Source: Sphingobacterium sp. UGAL515B_05 (GTDB lineage Bacteria; Bacteroidota; Bacteroidia; Sphingobacteriales; Sphingobacteriaceae). From it: 64,000 nucleotides of DNA. Shown piece after piece: positions 8,798 to 17,412 of the stretch; the first letter of the stretch is position 1, and the number at the start of each line of letters is the position of its first letter. The translations under genes were made by a program, and so were the position numbers. The notes below the pieces were generated by a model. The model had not been told where the DNA came from. It saw only the letters and a list, made by a program, of their open reading frames with translations, and did no database searches. The stretch spans positions 5,642,001 through 5,706,000 of the forward strand of contig NZ_CP109907.1 in NCBI RefSeq assembly GCF_033097525.1. The letters run 5' to 3'.

Positions 8798-9865
8798 TTA
8801 TTGTGTGATTAGCTCTCGGTAAAAATCAAGACTTTCAATAATATCTTCCTCAGAAACGTAGATATCATATTGACAACTGCCAATTTGGTCAAGCAATGCG
8901 AAACCGATCTGATTGGACAGGTTTTTCTTATCGTTTCGCATCAGATCCAACAGGGTTGTATCAATGGAAGAATCAAATGTGTAGTCGTTGAAATATTTTC
9001 TAAAAGTTTGGATCAAATCGTTTAATTCATCCAAAGGCAAACCATTCAATTTATGCGATAGGTACCCCTCACAAATCATTCCTACTGCAATAGCTTCTCC
9101 ATGTAATAAAGGTGAAGCATCGTTCAACAACGAGTAGCCCTCAATAGCATGACCAATTGTATGGCCAAAGTTTAAAATTTTACGCAGTCCTTTTTCTTTC
9201 GGATCCTCAAGGATAACACGGTTTTTGATCGAAACAGAATGTTTGACTAAAGAATTGTCAATTTGATCGATCTCCAACGTTTTCACTCGCTCATAATAAG
9301 CCCGATCGAAGATCAGTCCATGTTTAATTACTTCAGCAAAACCTGAGATTAACTGACGTTGATCTAAGGTTTTCAAAAACTGGCTCGAAATAAATACAGC
9401 CTGGGGTTGTGCAAAAGTTCCAATAATATTTTTCACACTTCCCATATCAATACCGGTTTTACCTCCTACTGATGCGTCTACCTGGGAAAGTAAAGTCGTC
9501 GGAATTTGAATAAAATCCATCCCTCTTTTGAAAGTCGATGCGGCAAATCCACCCATATCAGTCACCACACCACCGCCAAGATTGATCATCAATGAATGTC
9601 TATCGGCTCCGAAATCGAGCATATTATGCCATACACCAATACAGAAATCAATATTTTTATTTTCCTCGCCCGGATCTACTTCTATCACATCATAATTCGC
9701 TAAATTGGGTAAAGCTTGCTGAAATAGCGGCAAACAATTATCCAAGGTATTGGTATCCACCAATACGATGATCTTTGAGTAATTGCGCTCAGCTAAAAAT
9801 GCCTCTAAAGAGGCCAACGTATCATCAAAATATACCTGATAGCCTAAACTTTCTATGACTTCCAT
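8798..9865 (-). CDS. aroB: 3-dehydroquinate synthase
   Basis: A 355-aa NAD- and metal-dependent enzyme that converts DAHP to 3-dehydroquinate, the second step of the shikimate pathway. Clear family motifs are EVDPGEENKN, NLGGGVVTDMGGFAAS (nucleotide binding), FIQIPTTLLSQVDASVGGKT, GFAEVIKHGLI, and NFGHTIGHAIE with LLHGEAIAVGM, which supply the metal-binding His and Glu residues. Length fits the family. The ATG at 9865 lies about 50 bases after the S4-protein stop, so the two may be co-transcribed. Confidence 0.96.
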   Translation of the reverse strand: MEVIESLGYQVYFDDTLASLEAFLAERNYSKIIVLVDTNTLDNCLPLFQQALPNLANYDVIEVDPGEENKNIDFCIGVWHNMLDFGADRHSLMINLGGGVVTDMGGFAASTFKRGMDFIQIPTTLLSQVDASVGGKTGIDMGSVKNIIGTFAQPQAVFISSQFLKTLDQRQLISGFAEVIKHGLIFDRAYYERVKTLEIDQIDNSLVKHSVSIKNRVILEDPKEKGLRKILNFGHTIGHAIEGYSLLNDASPLLHGEAIAVGMICEGYLSHKLNGLPLDELNDLIQTFRKYFNDYTFDSSIDTTLLDLMRNDKKNLSNQIGFALLDQIGSCQYDIYVSEEDIIESLDFYRELITQ

Positions 9866-9915
9866 TCTACGATTCTTTAAGGTTTAAGTTTTCTATTTAC
9901 CAATATTGTTTAATA

Positions 9916-10122
9916 TTACACCAATTTTATTTGCATCCCATCAAATTCAACAACATCTCCCGGTCTTAATTTGAGTCTTTTCCGGTAATCAACCTGCCCA
10001 TTATACTTCACATATCCTTCCACCACAACCCATTGAGCCATAGCACCATGCTCTACCCAATTTAAAGCTTTAAGTAACTGTATAAGCTGGATATATTCGC
10101 CCTCGATTTTAAATTCTTGCAT
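9916..10122 (-). CDS. Small S4-domain RNA-binding protein
   Basis: A 68-aa protein consisting almost entirely of an S4 RNA-binding fold: FKIEGEYIQLIQLLKALNWVEHG, then VVVEGYVKYNGQVDYRKR, then LRPGDVVEFDG. This is the YbcJ/YaaA type of single-domain S4 protein, thought to bind structured RNA such as rRNA. Its ATG sits about 5 bases after a -7 box at 10127-10134, so the transcript may be nearly leaderless. aroB lies downstream. Confidence 0.82.
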   Translation of the reverse strand: MQEFKIEGEYIQLIQLLKALNWVEHGAMAQWVVVEGYVKYNGQVDYRKRLKLRPGDVVEFDGMQIKLV

Positions 10123-10126
10123 TTCA

Positions 10127-10134
10127 CAAAAATA
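10127..10134 (-). promoter_or_regulatory. -7 box (TATTTTTG) for the S4-domain gene
   Basis: On the minus strand TATTTTTG fits TAnnTTTG exactly. Its last base is 5 bases from the ATG at 10122, so transcription would begin at or very near the start codon. The -33 element is not obvious. Confidence 0.45.
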
Positions 10135-10189
10135 GTGGTTTCACTGAGGAATACAAGAATTATCATCGTTTTAATGCTTACTAAATTGC

Positions 10190-10197
10190 TACATTTG
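10190..10197 (+). promoter_or_regulatory. -7 box (TACATTTG) for proline dehydrogenase
   Basis: TACATTTG fits TAnnTTTG exactly and is 21 bases from the ATG at 10218. It is divergent from the S4-gene promoter, so this short gap holds two opposed promoters. Confidence 0.5.
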
Positions 10198-10217
10198 CCT
10201 TATTGCAAATAAAGATT

Positions 10218-11411
10218 ATGATTGAGAATTCTGAGCCCAAGACATTATCCTTTGATAATACAGAGATTGCTTTTAAAAGTAAAAGCGATAAGGATTTGGA
10301 AAGAGCGTATTGGTTATTCAAAATAATAGCGAATAACTTCTTGACAAAAGTAGGTCCGTCAATGACCAACTTTGCCCTGAACATAGGACTGCCTATCCAA
10401 GGTATCATCCGTAAAACAATCTTCAAACATTTTTGTGGTGGAGAGACTATCGCGGGTTGCGAAGCAGCAATCAACGAATTGGGAGAAAATGGTGTAGGGA
10501 CAATCCTGGATTATTCTGTTGAAGGAGAGGAAACAGAAAGTGCATTTGACGCCTGTTGCGAAGAGGTATTACGTACCGTAGTTGCGGCAAGTAAAAACAA
10601 ATACATTCCATTTTCGGTATTTAAACCAACTGGATTAGGACGTTTTGAGTTATTTGAAAAGGTCAATGCCAAAGAAACTTTAACAGCGGCAGAACAAGGA
10701 GAATACCAGCGCATGTTGGATCGTACTGACCGTATCTGTAAAGCATGTCATGCCGCAGGTGTAAAAGTTTTGGTAGATGCTGAACATTCATGGATTCAAG
10801 ATGCGATCGATGATATTGCACGTGAAATGATGGAAAAATACAATATGGAGAAACCAATTGTATATAATACTTATCAATTGTACCGTAGTGATAAGCTGGC
10901 ATCGTTGAAAGCCGACTTTGAATATGCAAAAGTTAGAGGATTTCACATGGGTGCTAAGATCGTTCGTGGTGCCTACATGGAGATCGAACGTGCTCGCGCT
11001 GCGCAAAAAGGTTATTCCGATCCTATCCAGCCAAATAAAGAAGCTTCAGATAGAGATTATAATGAAGCTATTGAATTTATCTTGGACCACCTGGACAACT
11101 TTGGGCTAATGGCGGGTACACACAATGAGGACAGTAGCATGTTATTGGCGAAGGAAATTGACAGACGTGGTATTGATAGATCCACCGATCGCATCTTCTT
11201 TGCGCAATTATTGGGTATGTCTGACAACCTGAGCTTTAACTTGGCGGCACATGGCTATAATGTTGCTAAATACATGCCTTATGGACCGGTTAAAGCGGTG
11301 ATGCCATATCTTTTCCGTAGAGCACAAGAAAATACTTCCGTCGCAGGAGCGACAGGTCGGGAGCTCGGGCTTTTGATCAAAGAAAAACAAAGAAGAAAAG
11401 CTAGTCGATAA
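10218..11411 (+). CDS. Proline dehydrogenase
   Basis: A 397-aa FAD-dependent enzyme oxidising L-proline to pyrroline-5-carboxylate, the first step of proline catabolism. It is the stand-alone PRODH form and lacks the P5C dehydrogenase half of PutA. Landmarks are GVGTILDYSVEG, FKPTGLGRF, VLVDAEHSWIQ, YNTYQLYRSDK, GAKIVRGAYMEIER and LMAGTHNEDSS, with PYGPVKAVMPYLFRRAQEN near the end (the substrate-binding YLxRRxxEN motif). A start at ATG 10218 is chosen over the in-frame TTG at 10203, which would lie nearly on the promoter. A terminator overlaps the stop codon. Confidence 0.94.
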   Translation: MIENSEPKTLSFDNTEIAFKSKSDKDLERAYWLFKIIANNFLTKVGPSMTNFALNIGLPIQGIIRKTIFKHFCGGETIAGCEAAINELGENGVGTILDYSVEGEETESAFDACCEEVLRTVVAASKNKYIPFSVFKPTGLGRFELFEKVNAKETLTAAEQGEYQRMLDRTDRICKACHAAGVKVLVDAEHSWIQDAIDDIAREMMEKYNMEKPIVYNTYQLYRSDKLASLKADFEYAKVRGFHMGAKIVRGAYMEIERARAAQKGYSDPIQPNKEASDRDYNEAIEFILDHLDNFGLMAGTHNEDSSMLLAKEIDRRGIDRSTDRIFFAQLLGMSDNLSFNLAAHGYNVAKYMPYGPVKAVMPYLFRRAQENTSVAGATGRELGLLIKEKQRRKASR

Positions 11412-11425
11412 CGACTAGCTTTTTT
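11396..11425 (+). terminator. Intrinsic terminator overlapping the proline dehydrogenase stop
   Basis: Stem AAAAGCTAGTCG with CGACTAGCTTTT, a short loop and a run of Ts. The TAA stop codon lies within the loop, so the hairpin begins inside the last codons of the gene. Confidence 0.88.
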
Positions 11426-11596
11426 TATAATTGGCGGGTATCAAGTCCATCTACTCAAGGAACTATGCTCAAATGGTTTCCAGGAAACACCCTACTTTTG
11501 AAAAGCACAAAAGCACTTTACCTATCACTCACCTCCCCTTCGTCCTTTTGAAACAAGCTAATTACAAAATCATTCCATATTCTTGAAACTATTATT

Positions 11597-11604
11597 TATG
11601 TTTG
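11597..11604 (+). promoter_or_regulatory. -7 box (TATGTTTG) for the acyl-CoA synthetase
   Basis: TATGTTTG fits TAnnTTTG exactly. It overlaps the in-frame TTG at 11602, which argues that this TTG is promoter rather than a start codon and supports the ATG at 11677. Confidence 0.5.
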
Positions 11605-11676
11605 CAAACTTTTCCCTTAAAACAAAGTTCATACTGGAAGGGTGCTCCCCCGGAGCTTAAAAGAATACGATTTGAA

Positions 11677-13455
11677 ATGGAAGAAAAACTTAGATTATTT
11701 GATCTTGCACGTCAACAGATGGGCAAATACCCCGATCTTGATATGTTTGCCCACAAAGTGGACGGCAAGTGGAATTATATCAAAACAGCAGATTTTCTTG
11801 AACAAGTAGACAGCCTCTCCAAAGGGCTGATTGAACTTGGCGTGAAACCCAACGAGAAAGTTGGTCTCATTGCCGGTAGCAGTATGGAATGGCATTTGAT
11901 TGACTTTGCAATCCAGCAAATTGGTGCAGTGGTGGTCGCCATCTACCCAAATATTACGGATACAGACTATCAATATATCTTTAATGATGCCGAAATCAGG
12001 GTTTGTATCGTCAGCAACAAAAGCCTGTACGATCGCCTAATGAATCTAACCGACTCAATCTATACATTGAAGTATATTTTTTGTATCGCAGATCAGGAAG
12101 GCACACGTAGCTGGAAAGAACTGAATGATATAGGTTCCAATTGCTCCCTAGAAAAACTAGCAGCACTACGTGACCAGGTTAAACCTGAAGATCTCGCTAC
12201 CCTGATTTACACTTCCGGTACTACGGGCAAACCAAAAGGCGTCATGTTGTCACACAATAATATCTTTTCCAATGTATTGGGCGCAGCAGAAATTACCCCT
12301 TGTAAAGCTTATGACCGCGGACTGACCTTCCTCCCTCCTTGTCACGCCTACGAGCGTATGGTTTTATATACCTATATGTATCTTGGCTTTACGATCTATA
12401 TCGCAGAATCTTTTGACAAGATTGGTGATAATCTGAAGGAAGTAAAACCTCATATCATGACCGTTGTCCCTCGTATTCTTGAAAAAGTCTATGAGAAAAT
12501 TATGAAAACAGGTCATGATCTCAGTGGTTTCAAACGCAAAGTATTTGATTGGGCTGTTTCAGTTGCAGAAGAATATGATCCAAATCCTGAGAAAAGAAGT
12601 CTATCCTATAATCTCAAACTAAAGCTAGCCAAGAAACTTGTCCTTAACAAATGGTATGAAGCATTGGGTGGCGAATTACTTACTGTTGCCTCTGGATCAG
12701 CTTCTCTTCATGGTAAACTAACACGCGCTTTCTTAGCCGCAGGAATTCCATTATATGAGGGTTACGGCATGACCGAAGCCTCCCCACTCATTTCAGTCAA
12801 TCACTATATCAAAGGAATACGCATAGGTACTGTTGGCCTTCCTGTCCGTTTTGTTGAAATAAAACTTGCTGAAGACGGAGAAATATTAGTAAAAGGCCCT
12901 AATGTCATGATGGGATACTATAAGAACAAGGCCGAAACGGATAAAACGATCATTGATGGATGGCTGCATACCGGAGATATTGGAAAGTGGGAAGATGAAA
13001 AATTCTTGAAAATCATTGACCGAAAAAAAGAGATGTTCAAAATTTCAGGTGGGAAGTACGTCATACCACAACCTATCGAAACCAAGCTTGTTGAATCTAA
13101 ATTTATTGAACAGGCAATGGTTATCGGTGACGGGATGAAGTTTGCTTCTGCCTTTATTGTACCAAACTATGCCCATTTGTTGGATTGGGCCAGAACAGAT
13201 GCTCCTGAACTTGCAAGCATGACAAAGGATGATTTTCTGACTGACCCTGCCATAGTAAAAAAAGTTAATCAAGAGGTACGTCGTGCAAACCAGCACTTTG
13301 GTAACTGGGAGCAGATTAAGAAACCAATTATTTTAACAGATGAATTTACTATTGAAAATGGAGAGTTAACACCAACCTTGAAAATGAAACGAAAGGTAAT
13401 TCTCGAACATCATCAAGAAGAGTTCAATAACCTCTATCAGATGGAGATGGATTAA
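11677..13455 (+). CDS. Long-chain fatty acid--CoA ligase (AMP-forming)
   Basis: A 592-aa adenylate-forming enzyme that activates fatty acids to acyl-CoA. The P-loop-like LIYTSGTTGKPKGVMLSHNN is followed by PPCHAYERM, then YEGYGMTEASPLIS (the A5 motif), then DGWLHTGDIG and IDRKKEMFKISGGKYV (the hinge and A8/A10 region). The length and an inserted segment after the A3 region match the FadD15/long-chain AMP-ligase subgroup. The ATG at 11677 is chosen because a -7 box covers the upstream in-frame TTG. The extra 25 residues encoded upstream look protein-like (SSYWKGAPPELKR), so the longer start is not fully excluded. Confidence 0.92.
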   Translation: MEEKLRLFDLARQQMGKYPDLDMFAHKVDGKWNYIKTADFLEQVDSLSKGLIELGVKPNEKVGLIAGSSMEWHLIDFAIQQIGAVVVAIYPNITDTDYQYIFNDAEIRVCIVSNKSLYDRLMNLTDSIYTLKYIFCIADQEGTRSWKELNDIGSNCSLEKLAALRDQVKPEDLATLIYTSGTTGKPKGVMLSHNNIFSNVLGAAEITPCKAYDRGLTFLPPCHAYERMVLYTYMYLGFTIYIAESFDKIGDNLKEVKPHIMTVVPRILEKVYEKIMKTGHDLSGFKRKVFDWAVSVAEEYDPNPEKRSLSYNLKLKLAKKLVLNKWYEALGGELLTVASGSASLHGKLTRAFLAAGIPLYEGYGMTEASPLISVNHYIKGIRIGTVGLPVRFVEIKLAEDGEILVKGPNVMMGYYKNKAETDKTIIDGWLHTGDIGKWEDEKFLKIIDRKKEMFKISGGKYVIPQPIETKLVESKFIEQAMVIGDGMKFASAFIVPNYAHLLDWARTDAPELASMTKDDFLTDPAIVKKVNQEVRRANQHFGNWEQIKKPIILTDEFTIENGELTPTLKMKRKVILEHHQEEFNNLYQMEMD

Positions 13456-13508
13456 GGTTTAATAAATCAAAATTTTGACATAGCGCGCTATATTTATACG
13501 AGTAAAAC

Positions 13509-14084
13509 ATGAAATTATTAAAGGATAGAATCCTTCATGACGGTAAAAGTCTTGCAGGAGGCATACTTAAAGTAGACAACTTCATCAATCACCAGATGGA
13601 CCCGGTGTTGATGAAATCTATTGCGGTGGAATTTGTCCGCCGTTTTGCAGACCTCCCGATCAATAAAATCATTACAATTGAAGCAAGCGGAATAGCCCCA
13701 GCGATCATGCTTGGCTACCTTTTGGAATTACCGGTTGTATTTGTAAAAAAAGCAAAACCGACCACCATGGCCGATATGTATGTAAGCCAGGTGCATTCAT
13801 TTACCAAGAATAGAACCTACGACATCTGTGTCAGCAAAGAGTTTCTTACGCCGAGCGACAATGTTCTTTTTATAGACGATTTTTTGGCCAATGGGAATGC
13901 TGCTTTTGGTATGCTCGATCTCGTTAAACAATCGGGGGCTTCTGTCTTGGGCATGGGATTTATTATCGAAAAATCCTTCCAGGAAGGTGGCAAAAGATTA
14001 CGAGAATTGCCCGATTTAAGAATAGAATCGCTAGCGCGGATAAGGTCGCTTGAAGTGAATAAAGTCAGTTTCGAAGAAGATTAG
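13509..14084 (+). CDS. xpt: Xanthine phosphoribosyltransferase
   Basis: A 191-aa cytosolic purine salvage enzyme converting xanthine and PRPP to XMP. The N-terminus MKLLKDRILHDGKSLAGGIL and LKVDNFINHQMDP are strongly typical of Xpt. IEASGIAPAIMLGY and VFVKKAKPTTM follow, then the PRPP-binding NVLFIDDFLANGNAA. Length matches the family (about 190). No purine riboswitch-like structure was found in the 50-base gap upstream. Confidence 0.95.
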   Translation: MKLLKDRILHDGKSLAGGILKVDNFINHQMDPVLMKSIAVEFVRRFADLPINKIITIEASGIAPAIMLGYLLELPVVFVKKAKPTTMADMYVSQVHSFTKNRTYDICVSKEFLTPSDNVLFIDDFLANGNAAFGMLDLVKQSGASVLGMGFIIEKSFQEGGKRLRELPDLRIESLARIRSLEVNKVSFEED

Positions 14085-14091
14085 CAAAAAG

Positions 14092-14126
14092 AAAAGCCTC
14101 ATCTCCCTAAGGAGTGAGGCTTTTTT
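14092..14126. terminator. Intrinsic terminator after xpt, probably bidirectional
   Basis: Stem AAAAGCCTCA(T)CTCC with GGAGTGAGGCTTTT, one bulged base and a CTAA loop, followed by a T run. It lies between xpt and the convergent gene ending at 14152, with an A-rich left side that can serve the opposite strand. Confidence 0.87.
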
Positions 14127-14151
14127 ATTCAAACAACAAGATAAATTCTTT

Positions 14152-14637
14152 CTAATCCCAACGGTAGTCGTTGTAAAAATCTTCCGGATGTCTGCTAATT
14201 GCAACATCTTTTACAATCCGGATATTGGCTGCTCCCAAGTTGACATTCAGCATAAATGAAGGCACGTTTGATGAAAAATTCCAACGACCATTGCGCATAT
14301 ACACGTAACCTCCTCTGTAAGGATCGTAGAATGTTTTGTAATCTCTAAAGTATACATGGTGTCTACTATCGTAACGATGTGCGCTTGCCCAGGCCGGTGC
14401 TCTATGACGGTATGCCTTTCGGTATGACTTAGCTACTTCTTTATGATACTTACGGTCTTCTTTTTCGCGTTTTTCTAAATATTTTCGATATTCCTTATCC
14501 CTTTTCTCTTCATATTTTCTACGCTCTTTGTCCTGTTTCCATTCACGTTCATGTCCACGATGTTGAGCCGAAGATTGTTGAGGAGCGATTAAAACCAGTC
14601 CTCCAATTGCCAACGCGAAGTATATCATCTTTCTCAT
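14152..14637 (-). CDS. Secreted basic protein of unknown function
   Basis: A 161-aa exported protein. A signal peptide of about 24 residues ends near SSAQ. It is followed by a very charged stretch with repeated KEYRKYLEKREKEDRKYHKE-like units (about residues 30-75, probably a long helix). The C-terminal half is aromatic-rich, with YFRDYKTFYDPYRGGYVYMR, likely beta-structured. I do not recognise a named domain. Similar small Lys/Arg/Tyr-rich periplasmic proteins are common in Sphingobacteriaceae. It has its own upstream gap and is probably monocistronic. Confidence 0.7.
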   Translation of the reverse strand: MRKMIYFALAIGGLVLIAPQQSSAQHRGHEREWKQDKERRKYEEKRDKEYRKYLEKREKEDRKYHKEVAKSYRKAYRHRAPAWASAHRYDSRHHVYFRDYKTFYDPYRGGYVYMRNGRWNFSSNVPSFMLNVNLGAANIRIVKDVAISRHPEDFYNDYRWD

Positions 14638-14802
14638 AACAGTATAATTTAAATTTAAAAATCAATTCCACTCCGCCTGTGTTCCATTCTTTTTTACAAG
14701 CGTTTCTATGGGTATGACTTCAATGTTTGAACAAAGGTTTAATCGATCGCGACGAATTTAATTTGTGCCGCAATATATAGAATCCATTACTTCAATTTAA
14801 CG

Positions 14803-14810
14803 TATCTTTG
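14803..14810 (+). promoter_or_regulatory. -7 box (TATCTTTG) for mnmE, leaderless
   Basis: TATCTTTG fits TAnnTTTG exactly and ends 4 bases before the mnmE ATG at 14815. Transcription would start at or next to the start codon, implying a leaderless mRNA. Confidence 0.5.
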
Positions 14811-14814
14811 TACC

Positions 14815-16194
14815 ATGTCAAATACAGGATATATCACTGAAGATACCATTGTTGCATTAGCGACATCTTCCGGAACAAATGGCGCTATTGCTGTCATACG
14901 CGTTTCGGGCCAGAATGCCATAAAAATTACGAACGAAATATTTAAAGGAAAGAACCTACTTCAACAAGCATCACATACCATCCATTTTGGAACCATACGC
15001 GATGGCGAAGAGATCATTGACGAGGTATTGGTCTCCTTATTTGTAGCCCCGAACTCCTATACGAGAGAAAATTCGGTGGAAATATCAACGCATAACTCCA
15101 AATATATTATTGAGCGCGTTGTAAATTTACTCATCAAAAAAGGCGCACGCGCTGCCCGTCCGGGAGAATTTACCTTACGTGCATTTCTCAATGGCGGAAT
15201 GGATTTATCCCAAGCAGAAGCAGTTGCCGATTTAATTGCATCCAATTCTGCAGCCTCACATCAAGTGGCGATGCAGCAGATGCGTGGCGGCTTTTCCAAT
15301 CAGCTTAAATCCCTTCGTGAAGATCTCATTCACTTTGCTTCACTGATTGAATTAGAGCTTGATTTTTCAGAAGAAGATGTGGAATTTGCCAACAGGGATC
15401 AGCTAAAAAATCTAATCAACAAAATACAGGTTATTGTTCAAAAATTAGTGCAATCTTTTGAACAGGGTAACGTCCTAAAAAATGGTGTTCCTGTTGTCAT
15501 TGCCGGAAAACCAAATGTAGGAAAATCAACGCTATTGAATGCTTTCTTAAATGAAGAACGTGCCATTGTTTCCGATATTGCAGGAACAACACGCGATACC
15601 ATTGAAGATGAAATTAATATTCATGGCGTCACATTCCGATTTATTGACACAGCAGGTATACGTGAGACGGCAGATGTTATTGAAGCAAAAGGTGTTGAGC
15701 GTACCCGTGAAAAGATGAAACAGGCACGATTGATTATTTATCTTTTCGATCCTACACAGGACAAAGTTGAAGAAGTACAAGCGCAATTGCCAGAAATCGA
15801 GCGCCTCCAAATTCCGTTTGTCACCATTATCAATAAATCAGATTTGCTTTCTGAGGCGCAAAAAGAGGTTTACAATGTTCTTAATCCACTTTACATTTCA
15901 GCGAAAGAACAAATCGGTGTCGAGGAACTGAAAGACGAATTGATCAATCGTGTACATTTAGGAAATTTAAATACCGACGATGTCATGGTCACCAACATCC
16001 GTCACGTAGAAGCGCTACAAAAAACAGCAGATTCACTTGAACGCGTAATCTATGGTATTGACAATCCGGTCACTTCCGATTTCCTAGCGATGGATATACG
16101 CCAAGCCTTATATCATCTTGGTGAAATCACCGGAAGTGTTTCTACAGACGATTTATTGGATAATATCTTTTCCAAGTTCTGTATCGGAAAGTAA
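14815..16194 (+). CDS. mnmE: tRNA uridine-5-carboxymethylaminomethyl(34) synthesis GTPase
   Basis: A 459-aa GTPase that works with MnmG to modify the wobble uridine of certain tRNAs. The N-terminal tetrahydrofolate-binding domain (about residues 1-118) begins DTIVALATSSGTNGAIAVIRVSG. A helical domain follows. The inserted G domain (about residues 220-375) has GKPNVGKST (G1), DIAGTTRDT (G2), DTAGIRET (G3) and NKSDL (G4). The C-terminus IFSKFCIGK carries the catalytic Cys of the conserved C-I-G-K end, showing the gene is complete. Confidence 0.97.
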   Translation: MSNTGYITEDTIVALATSSGTNGAIAVIRVSGQNAIKITNEIFKGKNLLQQASHTIHFGTIRDGEEIIDEVLVSLFVAPNSYTRENSVEISTHNSKYIIERVVNLLIKKGARAARPGEFTLRAFLNGGMDLSQAEAVADLIASNSAASHQVAMQQMRGGFSNQLKSLREDLIHFASLIELELDFSEEDVEFANRDQLKNLINKIQVIVQKLVQSFEQGNVLKNGVPVVIAGKPNVGKSTLLNAFLNEERAIVSDIAGTTRDTIEDEINIHGVTFRFIDTAGIRETADVIEAKGVERTREKMKQARLIIYLFDPTQDKVEEVQAQLPEIERLQIPFVTIINKSDLLSEAQKEVYNVLNPLYISAKEQIGVEELKDELINRVHLGNLNTDDVMVTNIRHVEALQKTADSLERVIYGIDNPVTSDFLAMDIRQALYHLGEITGSVSTDDLLDNIFSKFCIGK

Positions 16195-16211
16195 ACAGAT
16201 AAAATAGAACA

Positions 16212-16285
16212 AGCCAACATACTGATGATTAACTTATTTACAGAATTTAATTTTGTAGTAATTAACGAGTAAGTTGGCTTTTTTT
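16212..16285 (+). terminator. Possible long-loop terminator after mnmE
   Basis: AGCCAAC (16212-16218) pairs with GTTGGCT (16273-16279), extended by ACT/AGT across a small internal loop, and is followed by nine Ts. The loop is long but contains ATTAAC/GTAATT complementarity that could fold further. Confidence 0.5.
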
Positions 16286-16316
16286 TTAAATTTCTGTTTT
16301 ATCTTACTCGCCTCAT

Positions 16317-16980
16317 TTATGTTACATTTTCTGTAGTTATCATATATCCAAAACCATATATTGACTTTATTTTCATTCCAGGAATTTCCTTGACTAATTT
16401 TCTCAATCGTAATATTGAGCTATCTAACAGATTGTTCTTATCAGGATGATCATCATACCAAATATGATTCAAAATAATCGAACGGTTGACTATCTGGCCA
16501 ATTCGCTCCAATAGAAACAAAAGCACTTTCGAATCTTTCTCTCTAACATCGTAACTTAAATCACCTATGGTTACAAGTTGCCCCTGAATAGTGATTGCAT
16601 TAGTACCAATATTAAATTTTCTGACATCGCTAGGGATTAGCAATAGATTTTGGATTAACGATAATATTGCATAAGGGATAACAGGTTTCTTCATATAATT
16701 TATCGTACCTAATTGATACCCTCGGATTTGATTTTCTTCGCCAAATTCGGTACCAGTCATCATAATTATAGGAACATGGGAATTCTTAACTCTAATCTCC
16801 GAAATTACTGAAAATCCATCCATATTTGGCAATATCACATCCAACAATACAATATCCGGCTTCTCTTTTGCAAAAAGTAACAGCCCATCTTCTCCTGAGC
16901 AAGCTACCTCCACCGACAATCCATGATTCTCAAAAAAATCTTTAAGAGGAATTGCTAAATTATTATTGAAGACTTACCAT
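16317..16980 (-). pseudogene. OmpR-type response regulator lacking the receiver N-terminus
   Basis: The open frame encodes a receiver remnant and a winged-helix DNA-binding domain. The phospho-acceptor motif IVLLDVILPNMDG and the Lys region YMKKPV are present. The C-terminal trans_reg_C domain ends in SIYGFGYMIT. What is missing is strand beta-1 with the acidic pocket. In-frame translation upstream gives NNNLAIPLKDFFENHG and then hits TAA, while an ATG at 16980 starts MVSLQ in a frame that stops at once. This looks like a small deletion of the segment normally reading ILIVEDD, near 16962-16972. The only internal start for the 200-aa frame is a TTG at 16919. No histidine kinase is adjacent. 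Confidence 0.72.
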
Positions 16981-17412
16981 TTTGGTAGGTTTACCTGTTT
17001 TTCAGATAAAATAAAAATGTTAAATTAGTTTGTTATATATTATGAAAAAGAGCAAGTTTTCAGAACATTAAATCGTCAATATTCTTGGAAATTTCGGACA
17101 TATAGATCATTCGATCCCGAGGCGAATTGATCACTTTGAATAAAACCATGAAAACCAATTAAAAACGGATTTATGACTTCTCAGCATAATATTCAAATGG
17201 TCAAAATTATCCGAATTGAATGGCCATCGGTTTTCGAATTTGGATGGTATATGGTTTCACCCCCCCACTATGTCCATTCCAGCCTCTGCTTAACCTTGAA
17301 TAGTACTGAACTGCATCACAACACCCAATGACTCGGTCGCAGAGAACAATATTACACATTTACTTTACTCTTACCACTAGATTATATTTTCATTTATAAA
17401 ACCTCTATTTCA
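16981..17412. other. Gene-free gap with decayed accessory DNA
   Basis: No intact gene is seen. Around 17097-17145 and 17175-17265 there are GATCATTCGATC / GATCACTTTG and TCAAAATTATCCGAATTG stretches that recall the repeat-rich ends of IS21-type elements, but I cannot confirm this. The right part contains an RHS remnant (17274-17343). The gap looks like a decayed boundary of the RHS accessory region. Confidence 0.4.
17274..17343 (-). pseudogene. Decayed RHS pre-toxin fragment
   Basis: Translated on the minus strand it reads SATESLGVVMQFST, then IQG, a stop, then AEAGM. The RHS tip at about 18190-18275 reads ATASLGVVMQLSTAQSKAEVG in the same order. The fragment is therefore a diverged copy of the pre-toxin segment, with a stop codon where Lys is expected. 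It marks the far end of the RHS cassette array. Confidence 0.65.

Noticed and set aside
11602..11676. TTG start 25 codons upstream for the acyl-CoA synthetase
   Set aside because: The TTG lies within the TATGTTTG -7 box, so it would not be transcribed in a normal mRNA. The ATG at 11677 is used, although the upstream codons look protein-like.
13456..13508. Purine riboswitch before xpt
   Set aside because: The gap is 53 bases, too short for a purine aptamer plus expression platform, and no fitting stems are visible.
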